From the NCBI GenBank assembly GCA_003550305.1, contig QKYT01000085.1, forward strand, positions 116,080 to 131,620: DNA of 15,541 nt, in the 5' to 3' direction. Made by a program: the position numbers and the translations under genes. Within the stretch, counting starts at the first letter, position 1. Every line of letters begins with the position of its first letter. The DNA comes from Glomus cerebriforme. Lineage: Eukaryota > Glomeromycota > Glomeromycetes > Glomerales > Glomeraceae. The notes below the pieces were generated by a model. That model was given only the letters and a program-made list of their open reading frames with translations. It searched no databases and was not told the DNA's origin. Below are positions 8,366-15,541 of the stretch, piece after piece.

Positions 8366-9205
8366 TTATTTTCTCATAATTTTTGCACATAAACTAGCTA
8401 CAGCTACAACCACAACGCACATAGAATCTATAGCAACACGAAAAACTCCTTCTTTAAGTCGTTCCTTTGCATTGTTTGGTTTTTCTAATTTATAATAAAC
8501 ACCAGAAGCAATTAATTGATATGCTGAACCTGCAATTGGCAGAACTCTAACGACTCTTGATACTTTTTTCTCAAAAATTTGAGCCGAGCTGAGAACCTCT
8601 TGTTCAACTCCACTATAAGATAATTCTGATAATTCGTTTTCTAATCGTTGTAAACTTTGTGCCCTTTTGTTTCTCTGTCTGATAGCGGTATCAAATTCAT
8701 CTTCTTCTTCAGTAAATGGAAAATCAACCGGAATAATTGGATAATTTCCAAAATGTCTCCTTATTAGATTCGAATTTTCCGGTTTTCTAACCCATTCCGG
8801 ATTAGTATGAGTGATAATGATAATGAATTTATTTATTCCCCATTCAAAAATCTCTTTAAATATTTTGAACATTTTAATATCTTCTTCGGTAATTCTTCCC
8901 TTCCTATGAACATAAAATATATAGTTGAGCGGTACTTGACATTCCGAAAAATAATTTCTTATTTTTTTAACGGCCTCTTCATGTGAAGTAGGGTGAGATG
9001 GTGGTTCACCTAATCCAACTGTATCAAATACTCGATAACTTTCTGTAACATAGCCGTAAATATTAATTGGTTCTCCTCTCACACCATCATTAATTACGAA
9101 CGTATTATTATTATCATAAATATCTCTTTGAACCAGCATATTAGCAATAGAAGATTTGCCATATCCGGCACGTCCGAAAAGAGCCACGTTTATTTGTTCA
9201 TTCAT
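8366..9205 (-). CDS. AIG1-type GTPase with C-terminal hydrophobic tail
   Basis: This is a single-exon frame of 279 residues. The P-loop GRAGYGKSS (11-19) fits GxxxxGKS. Thr35 is a candidate switch I residue, DTVG (61-64) is the G3 motif, and THTN (132-135) stands where G4 belongs, in the AIG1/Toc style rather than NKxD. Between them, YVHRKGRITEEDIKMF (98-113) matches the AIG1 conserved box around RxTEED, which decides the family over Ras- or septin-like GTPases. Residues 257-272 (VAIDSMCVVVVAVASL) are hydrophobic and followed by a basic end KIMRK, suggesting a tail anchor in an intracellular membrane; residues about 222-238 are a second, weaker hydrophobic segment. AIG1/GIMAP GTPases oligomerise on membranes and act in immunity or survival in animals and plants; the fungal role is unknown. 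No frame breaks are seen. The minus-strand leader is T/C-rich (ATTCTTTTTACTTTTCTTCC), as for the neighbours. Confidence 0.9.
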   Translation of the reverse strand: MNEQINVALFGRAGYGKSSIANMLVQRDIYDNNNTFVINDGVRGEPINIYGYVTESYRVFDTVGLGEPPSHPTSHEEAVKKIRNYFSECQVPLNYIFYVHRKGRITEEDIKMFKIFKEIFEWGINKFIIIITHTNPEWVRKPENSNLIRRHFGNYPIIPVDFPFTEEEDEFDTAIRQRNKRAQSLQRLENELSELSYSGVEQEVLSSAQIFEKKVSRVVRVLPIAGSAYQLIASGVYYKLEKPNNAKERLKEGVFRVAIDSMCVVVVAVASLCAKIMRK

Positions 9206-10421
9206 ATTAAATTAAACCGGAAGAAAAGTAAAAAGAATATTATTTTTTAGTGTAAGAAAATATTTATCTTGTGTATTAACATATGAAATCATCATATGCT
9301 TATAAACAGGTCACCAGACAGAATTTTTATGTTACACGAACTTTAAAACCGCCCGTAATAAGTAGGTTTATTTTTAGATTTGATAAACGATCTGCAACTA
9401 TTTTCTGGCCAATAATTATATAAATATTTTACTCCATAAAAAGAACGGAAATATCTATCACTTGTTAAAAATTACAATTATTGGAACTAGGCTCTGAAGT
9501 TTCGCTACCCTATTATTTTTCTTTTCTTGCACGCAATGCTCCTTAGTAGCGAATTTATAATTTTTAGCGATGCCATAACCAAAAGTAGATTTTTAACATT
9601 ATAAATAAGAAAGAATTTTTAAATTGGTTAAGCATTACATAATTGTTATATTCTGTCAACGTTAAATTGTATTAGCGTGTGCATTCCACAGCAAACAAAT
9701 TTGATTAGGGAAAAAGTTCTAACGCATTTGACAAAAGATAAACAAAAATTATGAACTTTCTGCTGCTGGGATTATCTTGTAATTATATTTGCTAATCTTA
9801 TCCTCCTTCTCCAGCAGAATTATGATTTTAAAAAAGTTCTTTCATTAATTATTGTTTCAGAAAACAGAGATCAAGAAAATCTTTTATTTATTTTAATATT
9901 TATTTTATTTTTATAGCAATGGATTTGACTTTATTATAAAATATTTTTACGTCATATATTGCTGCTCCTACTTTTGCAAATTTATACCTTGAATTTTTAA
10001 CATTTATACAAAGTATTTTTTTTTTATAAGATATTGAAAAGTGTTTATTGATGAAAAATTTATTTCACATTTCAAGGTCTAAGGTAGAAAATATATAATT
10101 ATATACTGATATATATATCTATCTTGCAGTAGGATATTGATATGGACAAATTAAAAATATTTATAATCCATTTATAACATGAATTTACTTAATTTTGCGT
10201 TCTCAAGCATATTGCTGACAAAGTAAATATGAAAACTTAAGGTATAACTTTGTATAATTTTTGTTTTCAACATTGAATGCCATATACAAAATTTGAGGCT
10301 ATCATATGCTATCTGTCACGTGCTAAATTGTAATTTTATTTTTCATTTTTTGGTCACATCATTTTTATTTAAACGTAACCCTATCTATAAATTTAGTTAT
10401 TCTATTCTATCCTAAAATTGG
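9206..10421. other. AT-rich spacer between the GTPase and F-box genes
   Basis: No gene is supported. Around 9752-9806 there is a partial inverted pair, CTGCTGG and CCAGCAG, with AAAAAGTTCT at 9711-9720 and again at 9831-9840; the pieces do not abut, so no element is claimed. Simple TA runs lie near 10095-10120. CACGTG at 10317-10322 is a second E-box, about 395 bp upstream of the F-box start codon. Confidence 0.4.
10317..10322. promoter_or_regulatory. E-box CACGTG upstream of the F-box gene
   Basis: A single CACGTG hexamer in TCTGTCACGTGCTAA, about 395 bp before the F-box start codon. bHLH factors such as fungal Cbf1 or Pho4 relatives bind this core. Function is inferred from sequence alone. 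Confidence 0.2.
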
Positions 10422-10526
10422 TGATCAAATCATAGATAAAGGAGGACCCCGATATATGTTTTTTATATATTTCGGGGTCCTGATAAAGGTCGTACAAATT
10501 AAAGACTGTGAAACATGATTTGATCA
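10422..10526. repeat. 12-bp perfect inverted repeat enclosing the micro-insertion
   Basis: TGATCAAATCAT (10422-10433) and ATGATTTGATCA (10515-10526) are exact reverse complements. Without the inserted 39 bp and one 8-bp copy, the loop between them would be about 34 bases. The arms could be the remains of an older element or a regulatory hairpin. In DNA this AT-rich, roughly one such pair might occur by chance in a window of this size, so its position around the micro-insertion is the main interest. Confidence 0.5.
10443..10481. mobile_element. 39-bp micro-MITE-like hairpin with 8-bp target-site duplication
   Basis: The insert begins AGGACCCCGA (10443-10452) and ends TCGGGGTCCT (10472-10481), perfect 10-bp terminal inverted repeats. 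The interior ATATAT...ATATAT adds five more pairs after a two-base bulge. On each side, directly abutting the ends, stands GATAAAGG (10435-10442 and 10482-10489), a perfect 8-bp direct repeat. Abutting direct repeats around terminal inverted repeats are the hallmark of DNA-transposon insertion; 8 bp is the duplication length of hAT and P-type transposases. The insert encodes nothing and would depend on a transposase supplied elsewhere. It lies 233 bp upstream of the F-box start. The main alternative is a chance hairpin, made unlikely by the coincidence of exact abutment, perfect repeats and G+C-rich arms in AT-rich surroundings. Confidence 0.75.
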
Positions 10527-10713
10527 GCAGGCTATCGGAGTTTATATAATTAGCCTTCATATGCATGTACTTTTTGGTTTTCGCTTCTTTTAATTTTTTT
10601 TTCTGTAATTAAATATTTTAAATACAACAAAAAACCATATTTTAAAAACTTTTAAAAATATTCCACTTTTAAAAAAATTTCAAACGATTTTTTTTTTTAT
10701 TTTAAATAAAAGG

Positions 10714-12189
10714 ATGTCCCAAATTATCAAAGATATTCTTTTCTTGTTATTTGAAAAATTTCAAAGTGATTCAAAAACTTTATTTTCATGCTTATTGGTT
10801 AATAGACTTTGGTGTGAAACCGGGATCCCAATCTTATGGAGGAATCCTTGGCGTTATGATATTAATTATAAGATGAAAAGTTATTTATTTGCCATTATTG
10901 CTTCTTATTTACCCATTGATATTAAAGAATTTCTAATAAGCCAAGGAATAAATTTTCCTCAAATTTCATCACTTTTGTTTAATTATTTATCTTTCTGTAG
11001 AAGTATAGATGTGAATATAATTAATAGTATAATTCCTATTGGATCTCCTTTAGCTCATAATCAATTTCTTTTACAAAAAGAATTTTATAATATCTTAATT
11101 ACAACATGTTCCGAGTTAAAGTATTTAGATATGAGATCAATTAAACATCAAATATTTTATTTGCCAGAAGCTAAGGCTCGCCTTGAACCACTTTATGAGT
11201 TAACCTGTGACACATCTGTTGATCCTACATACTTCTTTGGATTAGCACGTATTTGTGAAAATATACAGAAACTTGTTATTATTAATACCACCAAAAAAGT
11301 TAATCATGGAGTTGGCAAATTAATTGAAGCTCAAGAAAATTTAAAAAGTTTTGAATGGGAAGATGATTTTGTAGGACATTATTTAAAAGATCCTTATGAA
11401 GAAATTCTTCTTGCATTAGAAAAAAAGGCAAATACCCTCAATCATTTAAAATTATTCTTCGAATATATTGATGATTTTGAACATATATTGCTGCAAAAGG
11501 TACTTCCGAAGTTTAAGAAATTAAAAACATTGACATTAGCTGATGATTTTGTTTATTTTAATGAAGATCAATTCAAAATATTGGTCTATCATGATATCGA
11601 GATCCTTAATATACATTACATTACAATTAACACAGCATCTAGTATAATTGAAAATAGTGGGGGATATCTTAAAGAAATTTTATTATTTAAAGAATGTGAT
11701 AGTTATTACGATTTTGGAAATAGCTTTAATGAAGATTCTCTAAATTTTATTCATAAAGTTGGTAAACATTGTCCATCAATTGAATACTTAACACTTGCAT
11801 TTCCACCAACAAATGAACATATTACTGAATTTGAAAAATTATTAAAAATTTGTCAAAAATTAAAATCATTATTATTTATATTTACTGCTGATGAAATAGA
11901 AACTCCTGAAAACATTTTGGGAAATGGGGCAGAATTATTTAAAGCATTAATTAGATCTGCACCAACTAATCTAAGAGAACTTAGATTTTATTGTGATTTT
12001 GAATTTTATTTTTCTTTACAAGAATTAGAAGAATTCTTAGAAGAGTGGAGAGGTCGACCTTCATTTTCTATATTTACAACTGGTCAAATTTATCGTAAGG
12101 AAGATTATAAAAGATTGATCAACAAATATAAAAAGTATGGAGTAATTAAAGATTTTAAATCTGTTCCAAGAGATGTAGTATACTATTAA
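10714..12189 (+). CDS. F-box protein with leucine-rich C-terminal region
   Basis: This is a single-exon frame of 491 residues. Residues 4-46 form an F-box: hydrophobic helix IIKDILFLLFEKF, then SCLLVNRLWCE (25-35) and ILWRNPW (40-46), the V-N-R-x-W...LWRNPW pattern typical of Rhizophagus F-box proteins. The remainder is a run of irregular leucine-rich repeats, for example LKTLTLADDF (270-279), CPSIEYLTLAF (353-363), CQKLKSLLFIF (380-390) and NLRELRFY (419-426), with a Lys/Tyr-rich end. F-box proteins bind Skp1 and present substrates to the Cullin-1 SCF ubiquitin ligase; the repeats presumably form the substrate surface. The first ATG is used, as it begins just before the F-box and follows a T-rich leader ending AATAAAAGG. 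The frame is intact. The substrate is unknown. Confidence 0.9.
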   Translation: MSQIIKDILFLLFEKFQSDSKTLFSCLLVNRLWCETGIPILWRNPWRYDINYKMKSYLFAIIASYLPIDIKEFLISQGINFPQISSLLFNYLSFCRSIDVNIINSIIPIGSPLAHNQFLLQKEFYNILITTCSELKYLDMRSIKHQIFYLPEAKARLEPLYELTCDTSVDPTYFFGLARICENIQKLVIINTTKKVNHGVGKLIEAQENLKSFEWEDDFVGHYLKDPYEEILLALEKKANTLNHLKLFFEYIDDFEHILLQKVLPKFKKLKTLTLADDFVYFNEDQFKILVYHDIEILNIHYITINTASSIIENSGGYLKEILLFKECDSYYDFGNSFNEDSLNFIHKVGKHCPSIEYLTLAFPPTNEHITEFEKLLKICQKLKSLLFIFTADEIETPENILGNGAELFKALIRSAPTNLRELRFYCDFEFYFSLQELEEFLEEWRGRPSFSIFTTGQIYRKEDYKRLINKYKKYGVIKDFKSVPRDVVYY

Positions 12190-14639
12190 TATAGAGTTTT
12201 CTTATATATAGTCCATAGCTAACAACTTTTATAATATAGATTTATGGAATCATTTTTTAGATTTTTTGTTTATGACTTTGTGTTTAGATAAATTTATATA
12301 GATATTGACATATGAACATTATTACAAACGAAAGGTTTTATTATCCTCAAAATTTCATTTGTTTATATCAAGTCAAGGATTCAATGTATCTAAAATTAAA
12401 TCATTGTTTCTATTTTTTTTTTTTTTTTACAAAATAAATAAATTCATTATTATTTTTTTTTATTTTTCAGCTACAAATATTTTCAAAAAAAATTTGACAA
12501 TTTCATACTTCATTTATTATATTATTTTAAATATTTTATTACTGCAAACAAAAAAAAAATTAGGATATTTTGCTAGCAAAAATTATTGGACGGTATTCTT
12601 TATTTTTTTTAAAAAAAAAGATTATCCAAATTAATATTCACAAGAAAAAGTGCCGCACAATTCAATATATAGAATTCTACGTGTTAACAAACTAGCCTAG
12701 TATATGGATTAATCTATCTAAAAATTTCACGATATAGCAAAAAAATGAATTACTGTATGATAATGCATTACAAAGAATAGGATAAAAAATTGTCATGAAA
12801 AAAATATCTTGAAAAGATGGTGGGCTTTTGTTAAAATTTCCATAAATGTTAAATTTTATGATGTGACATCGTGTTTAGTATCATTAGTATCATGACTCAT
12901 TTTTATATTATTAATATTCTTAATATATAAATATAACCTTTTTTCAATATTCCATTTTTCTTAACTATAATAAACCTATTCCCTTTAAGCTCCCTTTTCC
13001 TTATACTGTCTCCTAACTGACTGTTATACATTAACGAGTCTGAAACTGATTTTGTAGCTACAGCAGTGATGTACACAATTACATAATTCCAATTCGTCTT
13101 ATTAAATATATTTGATATTTATTAACTATACTGTTTGAAACCTAAAAGTTTAGTTATAAAAAAAATGAATTAATCCAAAAATTCAGACTTTTAAATTTGC
13201 AAAATTATAATACAACTTATAATTTTATTGTTTATTTAATTATAATCTTTGCTTCGATTTATTATAAATGGAATTTTATTAAATTTTCTCATCAAATTGC
13301 AAAGAATGAAATGAATCAAATAAAAATTTCCAAACACCAAACACATAACTAACTGGCAGAAAGTTATGTAACACGAATTATAAGTTTTTAAATGTTTGAC
13401 AAAATTTTTTTTTTTTAAAAAAAATGAACAAAATAAACAATCGTGCAAGTTCAAATATTTATGCTGGAGAATTTTTGCACAATACTTGTGTAACTGTCAA
13501 ATTACATGCGGGCCGTCATAAGTTATTTTCACATGCTTAAGAAATGCAAAGTGTCGGCTGGCATTATCTAAAAAAGGGAAGATTTATATGATTTTTTATT
13601 TTCTACCAATATTAATTTTATCGTTCAAATAAAGATTTATTTTTTATTTATGATTTGATGTAATAAAATTGCTAGTAATTTATGACCTGCATTATTAACC
13701 TAATAATTGTCAAAAAAATTGAAACAAATAAAATTTATTGTAAAATTAAACCAACTAAATATAAAAAAATAATAATTTTTTTCATTATAAACTTTCTTAT
13801 GAGATACACGTTTTATTAGCGTTCATGTTCAATAGCTCAAATTTATTTGGATTTGCTTTGATGCCACTCATTCTGAAGTAGCTGTCACATATCCTGTATA
13901 ATTCTAATAGACTATTTTTATTTTTCGCTACTATGTTAATGACTTAATGAGGACGAATGGCCACTTCATGCAGTTACACCAACTTATATTATTCTTTGTT
14001 GTTGGTATTAGTATTAACTAATTACTAATACTATTTATTCTTTCTTTAGACATTTTGGACTCTAACCCAGATCGATGGCCACTTTGAATGAAATGGACGA
14101 TTTTTTGTATTCCAATTAACAATTTTGGAAAATTTTTCAACCAATTCATTTCTATTATTTAGGGTTAATTGAATAATGCTATTTATTAAATAAAAAAACT
14201 ACTGTACTGTATTTCAAATCAAAATAATCCAATTATTTTATTAAATTATCTATTACAAAAATTGAATGAATTATGATACTTAAATATATCAAACAAAAAC
14301 ATAACTGGTAGCAACACAGTCGCCGTGCATTAGTTTAATGGAATATACAGCAAAGTAGTATAGACTAACCATTAAGTTATCTGGCCGAAATTATTCACAA
14401 AATAATATTTAACATGATAATAGTGACTAGAAATTAATTAATTTATATTAAATATTTTAAAATAATTTAAATTTTATTTTATTATTTTTCTTTTATTTAA
14501 AAATACAGTAATAAATGGTTTTTTCATAATTATGAATTTGTTCATTTGACTAATAAAAATAAAAATTTTCAGTATACTGACTGTAATTAAATGTCTCTAA
14601 TCTATTCTATCTTAAACAAATCTAAATTAATTTACTAAT
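12190..14639. other. Long AT-rich spacer, no gene supported
   Basis: The F-box gene's 3' end lies within the first few hundred bases, though no single poly(A) signal stands out. Open frames at 12305-12634 (+) and 13236-13454 (-) are A/T homopolymer translations and are not accepted. A branch-point-like TACTAATA (14023-14030) with a T-rich tract and AG at 14049 looks like an intron end without a gene. ATGGCCACTT occurs at 13957-13966 and 14075-14084. Heptamer TACTGTA/TACAGTA occurs at 12751, twice overlapping at 14200-14211, and at 14504. Otherwise nothing was seen. Confidence 0.45.
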
Positions 14640-15190
14640 TGTTATCCGAATATTATTTATTATTTTATCCAATTCTGTTAGCAAATTCATATAATTTTGT
14701 TAATACTTTTCTATTTTCTGATTTTCTTTTTTCTAATTTATATCATTATTTCTTTCTATTTCTAACTTATTACATTTTTATTTTTGTATGTTTCAATTAA
14801 TATGATAGAACTTATTAATCTCACATTATTCTCCTAATTTAATACTTTTCTTCTTTATCAGTTCTCAGAATATTTTTTTTTAGTCTTTCTTAAATAGATC
14901 TGATGTATCTCTCTCAATAATTCTCACTTTTTTNCATACTTCATAAGTAATCTCTGATAATCCTAGTATTTTCTTATTTTCTATCAGTATAACTTTCTTC
15001 ATTTATACTTTTTCCGCAAAATTATTCATTTTGTTTCTGTGCATTTCTGTTTATAGCTTTCTTCTCATTTTTTCTTATTGAAATTTTCATTTTTAATGAT
15101 TTCTTTAATCTTCAATTCTTTATTCACCCATTTAACTTGCTTTCTTGTTATCACACAGTATATACTGTATTTGTGTTATCCATAGATTCT
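14640..15190 (-). pseudogene. Decayed minus-strand coding relic, probably of a mobile element
   Basis: By hand count, + strand bases 14641-15180 contain 85 C but only 34 G, and T clearly exceeds A. The minus strand is thus purine-rich like genuine coding strands here. Read on the minus strand, it contains Lys/Glu/Ile-rich stretches that look coding but are cut by stops and frame changes. One is VITRKQVKWVNKELKIKEII (from about 15153 down). Another is a 40-codon Met-started frame at 15002-14880 containing KKVILIENKKILGLSEITYE and then KKVRIIERDTSDLF. That frame has an unresolved base (N at 14934) in a TGN codon, which could be Cys, Trp or stop. No catalytic motif of a transposase or reverse transcriptase was recognised. 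Element origin is inferred from decay, location next to the repeat-like edge, and composition. Confidence 0.35.
15155..15168. repeat. 14-bp perfect palindrome ACAGTATATACTGT
   Basis: This is a perfect palindrome overlapping one copy of the window-wide heptamer TACTGTA (15163-15169). It lies inside the strand-asymmetric relic, so it may be part of that element. Confidence 0.45.
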
Positions 15191-15541
15191 TTTGTTATTG
15201 TTTAAAAGGTCTAATTTGACCACTGCTGCACTGCACCTTCTTTTTTCATCTTGTTTTGTTAAATTCCATAATATCTTAATTATCTTCTTTTTAGGAGAGG
15301 CAGGTTTCAACTTTCAGATTTTAGTATCTTACAGGTTTCAACTTATAATGGACTCTGGTAATGGACTTCTTGCTGACAGATGGTATCTTTAGAGTTACTG
15401 GATATAATTGAAATAAGTGAGAAGGGAATTCTAATCTAAACCAACCAGCAGTTAGGAAATACTCAACTATCTGACCGGCTTTCCTTGCCTGATACGAGGA
15501 AGACCTCTATATACAGTATAAGGAAGATAAGAGGAAGTTTA
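15191..15541. mobile_element. G+C-richer repeat-like segment running off the right edge
   Basis: From about 15290 the composition changes to markedly higher G+C without T runs, which is unlike the intergenic DNA before it. It holds CAGGTTTCAACTT twice (15301-15313, 15332-15344) and purine-rich AGGAAGA/AAGGAAG blocks near the end (15497-15538). A Met-started frame on + (15192-15392) is not accepted as a gene. Together with the asymmetric relic to the left, this is best read as the end or interior of a decayed interspersed element. No terminal repeat or duplication is visible because the edge cuts it. The family is unknown. Confidence 0.35.
15301..15344. repeat. 13-bp direct repeat CAGGTTTCAACTT
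   Basis: Two identical copies lie at 15301-15313 and 15332-15344, spaced 31 bp. The intervening bases show no inverted ends. This is probably an internal sub-repeat of the element at the right edge. Confidence 0.6.

Noticed and set aside
9711..9840. Transposon bounded by AAAAAGTTCT direct repeats
   Set aside because: The inner CTGCTGG/CCAGCAG inverted pair does not abut the direct repeats, and A-rich decamers repeat easily by chance here.
12305..12634. 109-codon open frame on + after the F-box gene
   Set aside because: It is almost entirely Phe, Lys, Ile and Tyr from T and A runs, with no domain and no coding-like composition.
13236..13454. 72-codon open frame on -
   Set aside because: It runs through a T/A homopolymer block, has no motif, and the surrounding DNA looks like spacer.
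15192..15392. 66-codon open frame on +
   Set aside because: It lies in a repeat-like segment whose left neighbour shows coding skew on the opposite strand. No domain was recognised and it has no convincing start context.

Overview
The window reads as nuclear DNA of an arbuscular mycorrhizal fungus, most likely Rhizophagus (Glomeromycotina). The grounds are very AT-rich and gene-poor sequence, GT-AG introns with T-rich 3' ends, AT-biased codons, and three single-copy-looking members of gene families that are greatly expanded in these fungi. The organism is inferred from style and gene content, not from a database match.

Layout. Bases 1-176 are the end of a short tandem satellite whose 10-bp core alternates in orientation from copy to copy. 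Bases 177-5186 are mostly non-coding and hold a few short coding-like stretches. The best of these, 464-594, looks like a last exon and faintly resembles the C-terminal end of Hid1/dymeclin-type proteins. This stretch also holds several small palindromes and a G+C-richer patch with repeats (2402-2581). The first clear gene is a two-exon BTB-BACK-TLDc protein (5227-7047, +) with an unusual TKE-rich repeat linker. After about 800 bases of spacer comes an unidentified coding-like patch broken across frames (7845-8169). Next is a convergent single-exon AIG1-type GTPase (8366-9205, -) with a hydrophobic C-terminal tail. A 1.5-kb spacer separates it from an F-box/leucine-rich protein (10714-12189, +). 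Bases 12190-14639 are AT-rich spacer. The last 900 bases are strongly strand-asymmetric and end in G+C-richer sequence, and look like a decayed minus-strand mobile element running off the right edge.

The genes do not form an operon or an obvious pathway. BTB-BACK proteins usually serve as Cullin-3 adaptors and F-box proteins as Cullin-1 (SCF) adaptors, so two of the three are probably substrate receptors for ubiquitin ligases. The third is a membrane-associated signalling GTPase. This looks like a neighbourhood of rapidly turning-over, lineage-expanded receptor and signalling genes.

The strongest unexpected signal is at 10435-10489. It is a 39-bp hairpin with perfect 10-bp terminal inverted repeats, exactly bracketed by a perfect 8-bp direct repeat. 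This is the footprint of an extremely small transposon-like insertion. It lies inside a second, 12-bp inverted repeat, about 230 bp upstream of the F-box gene.
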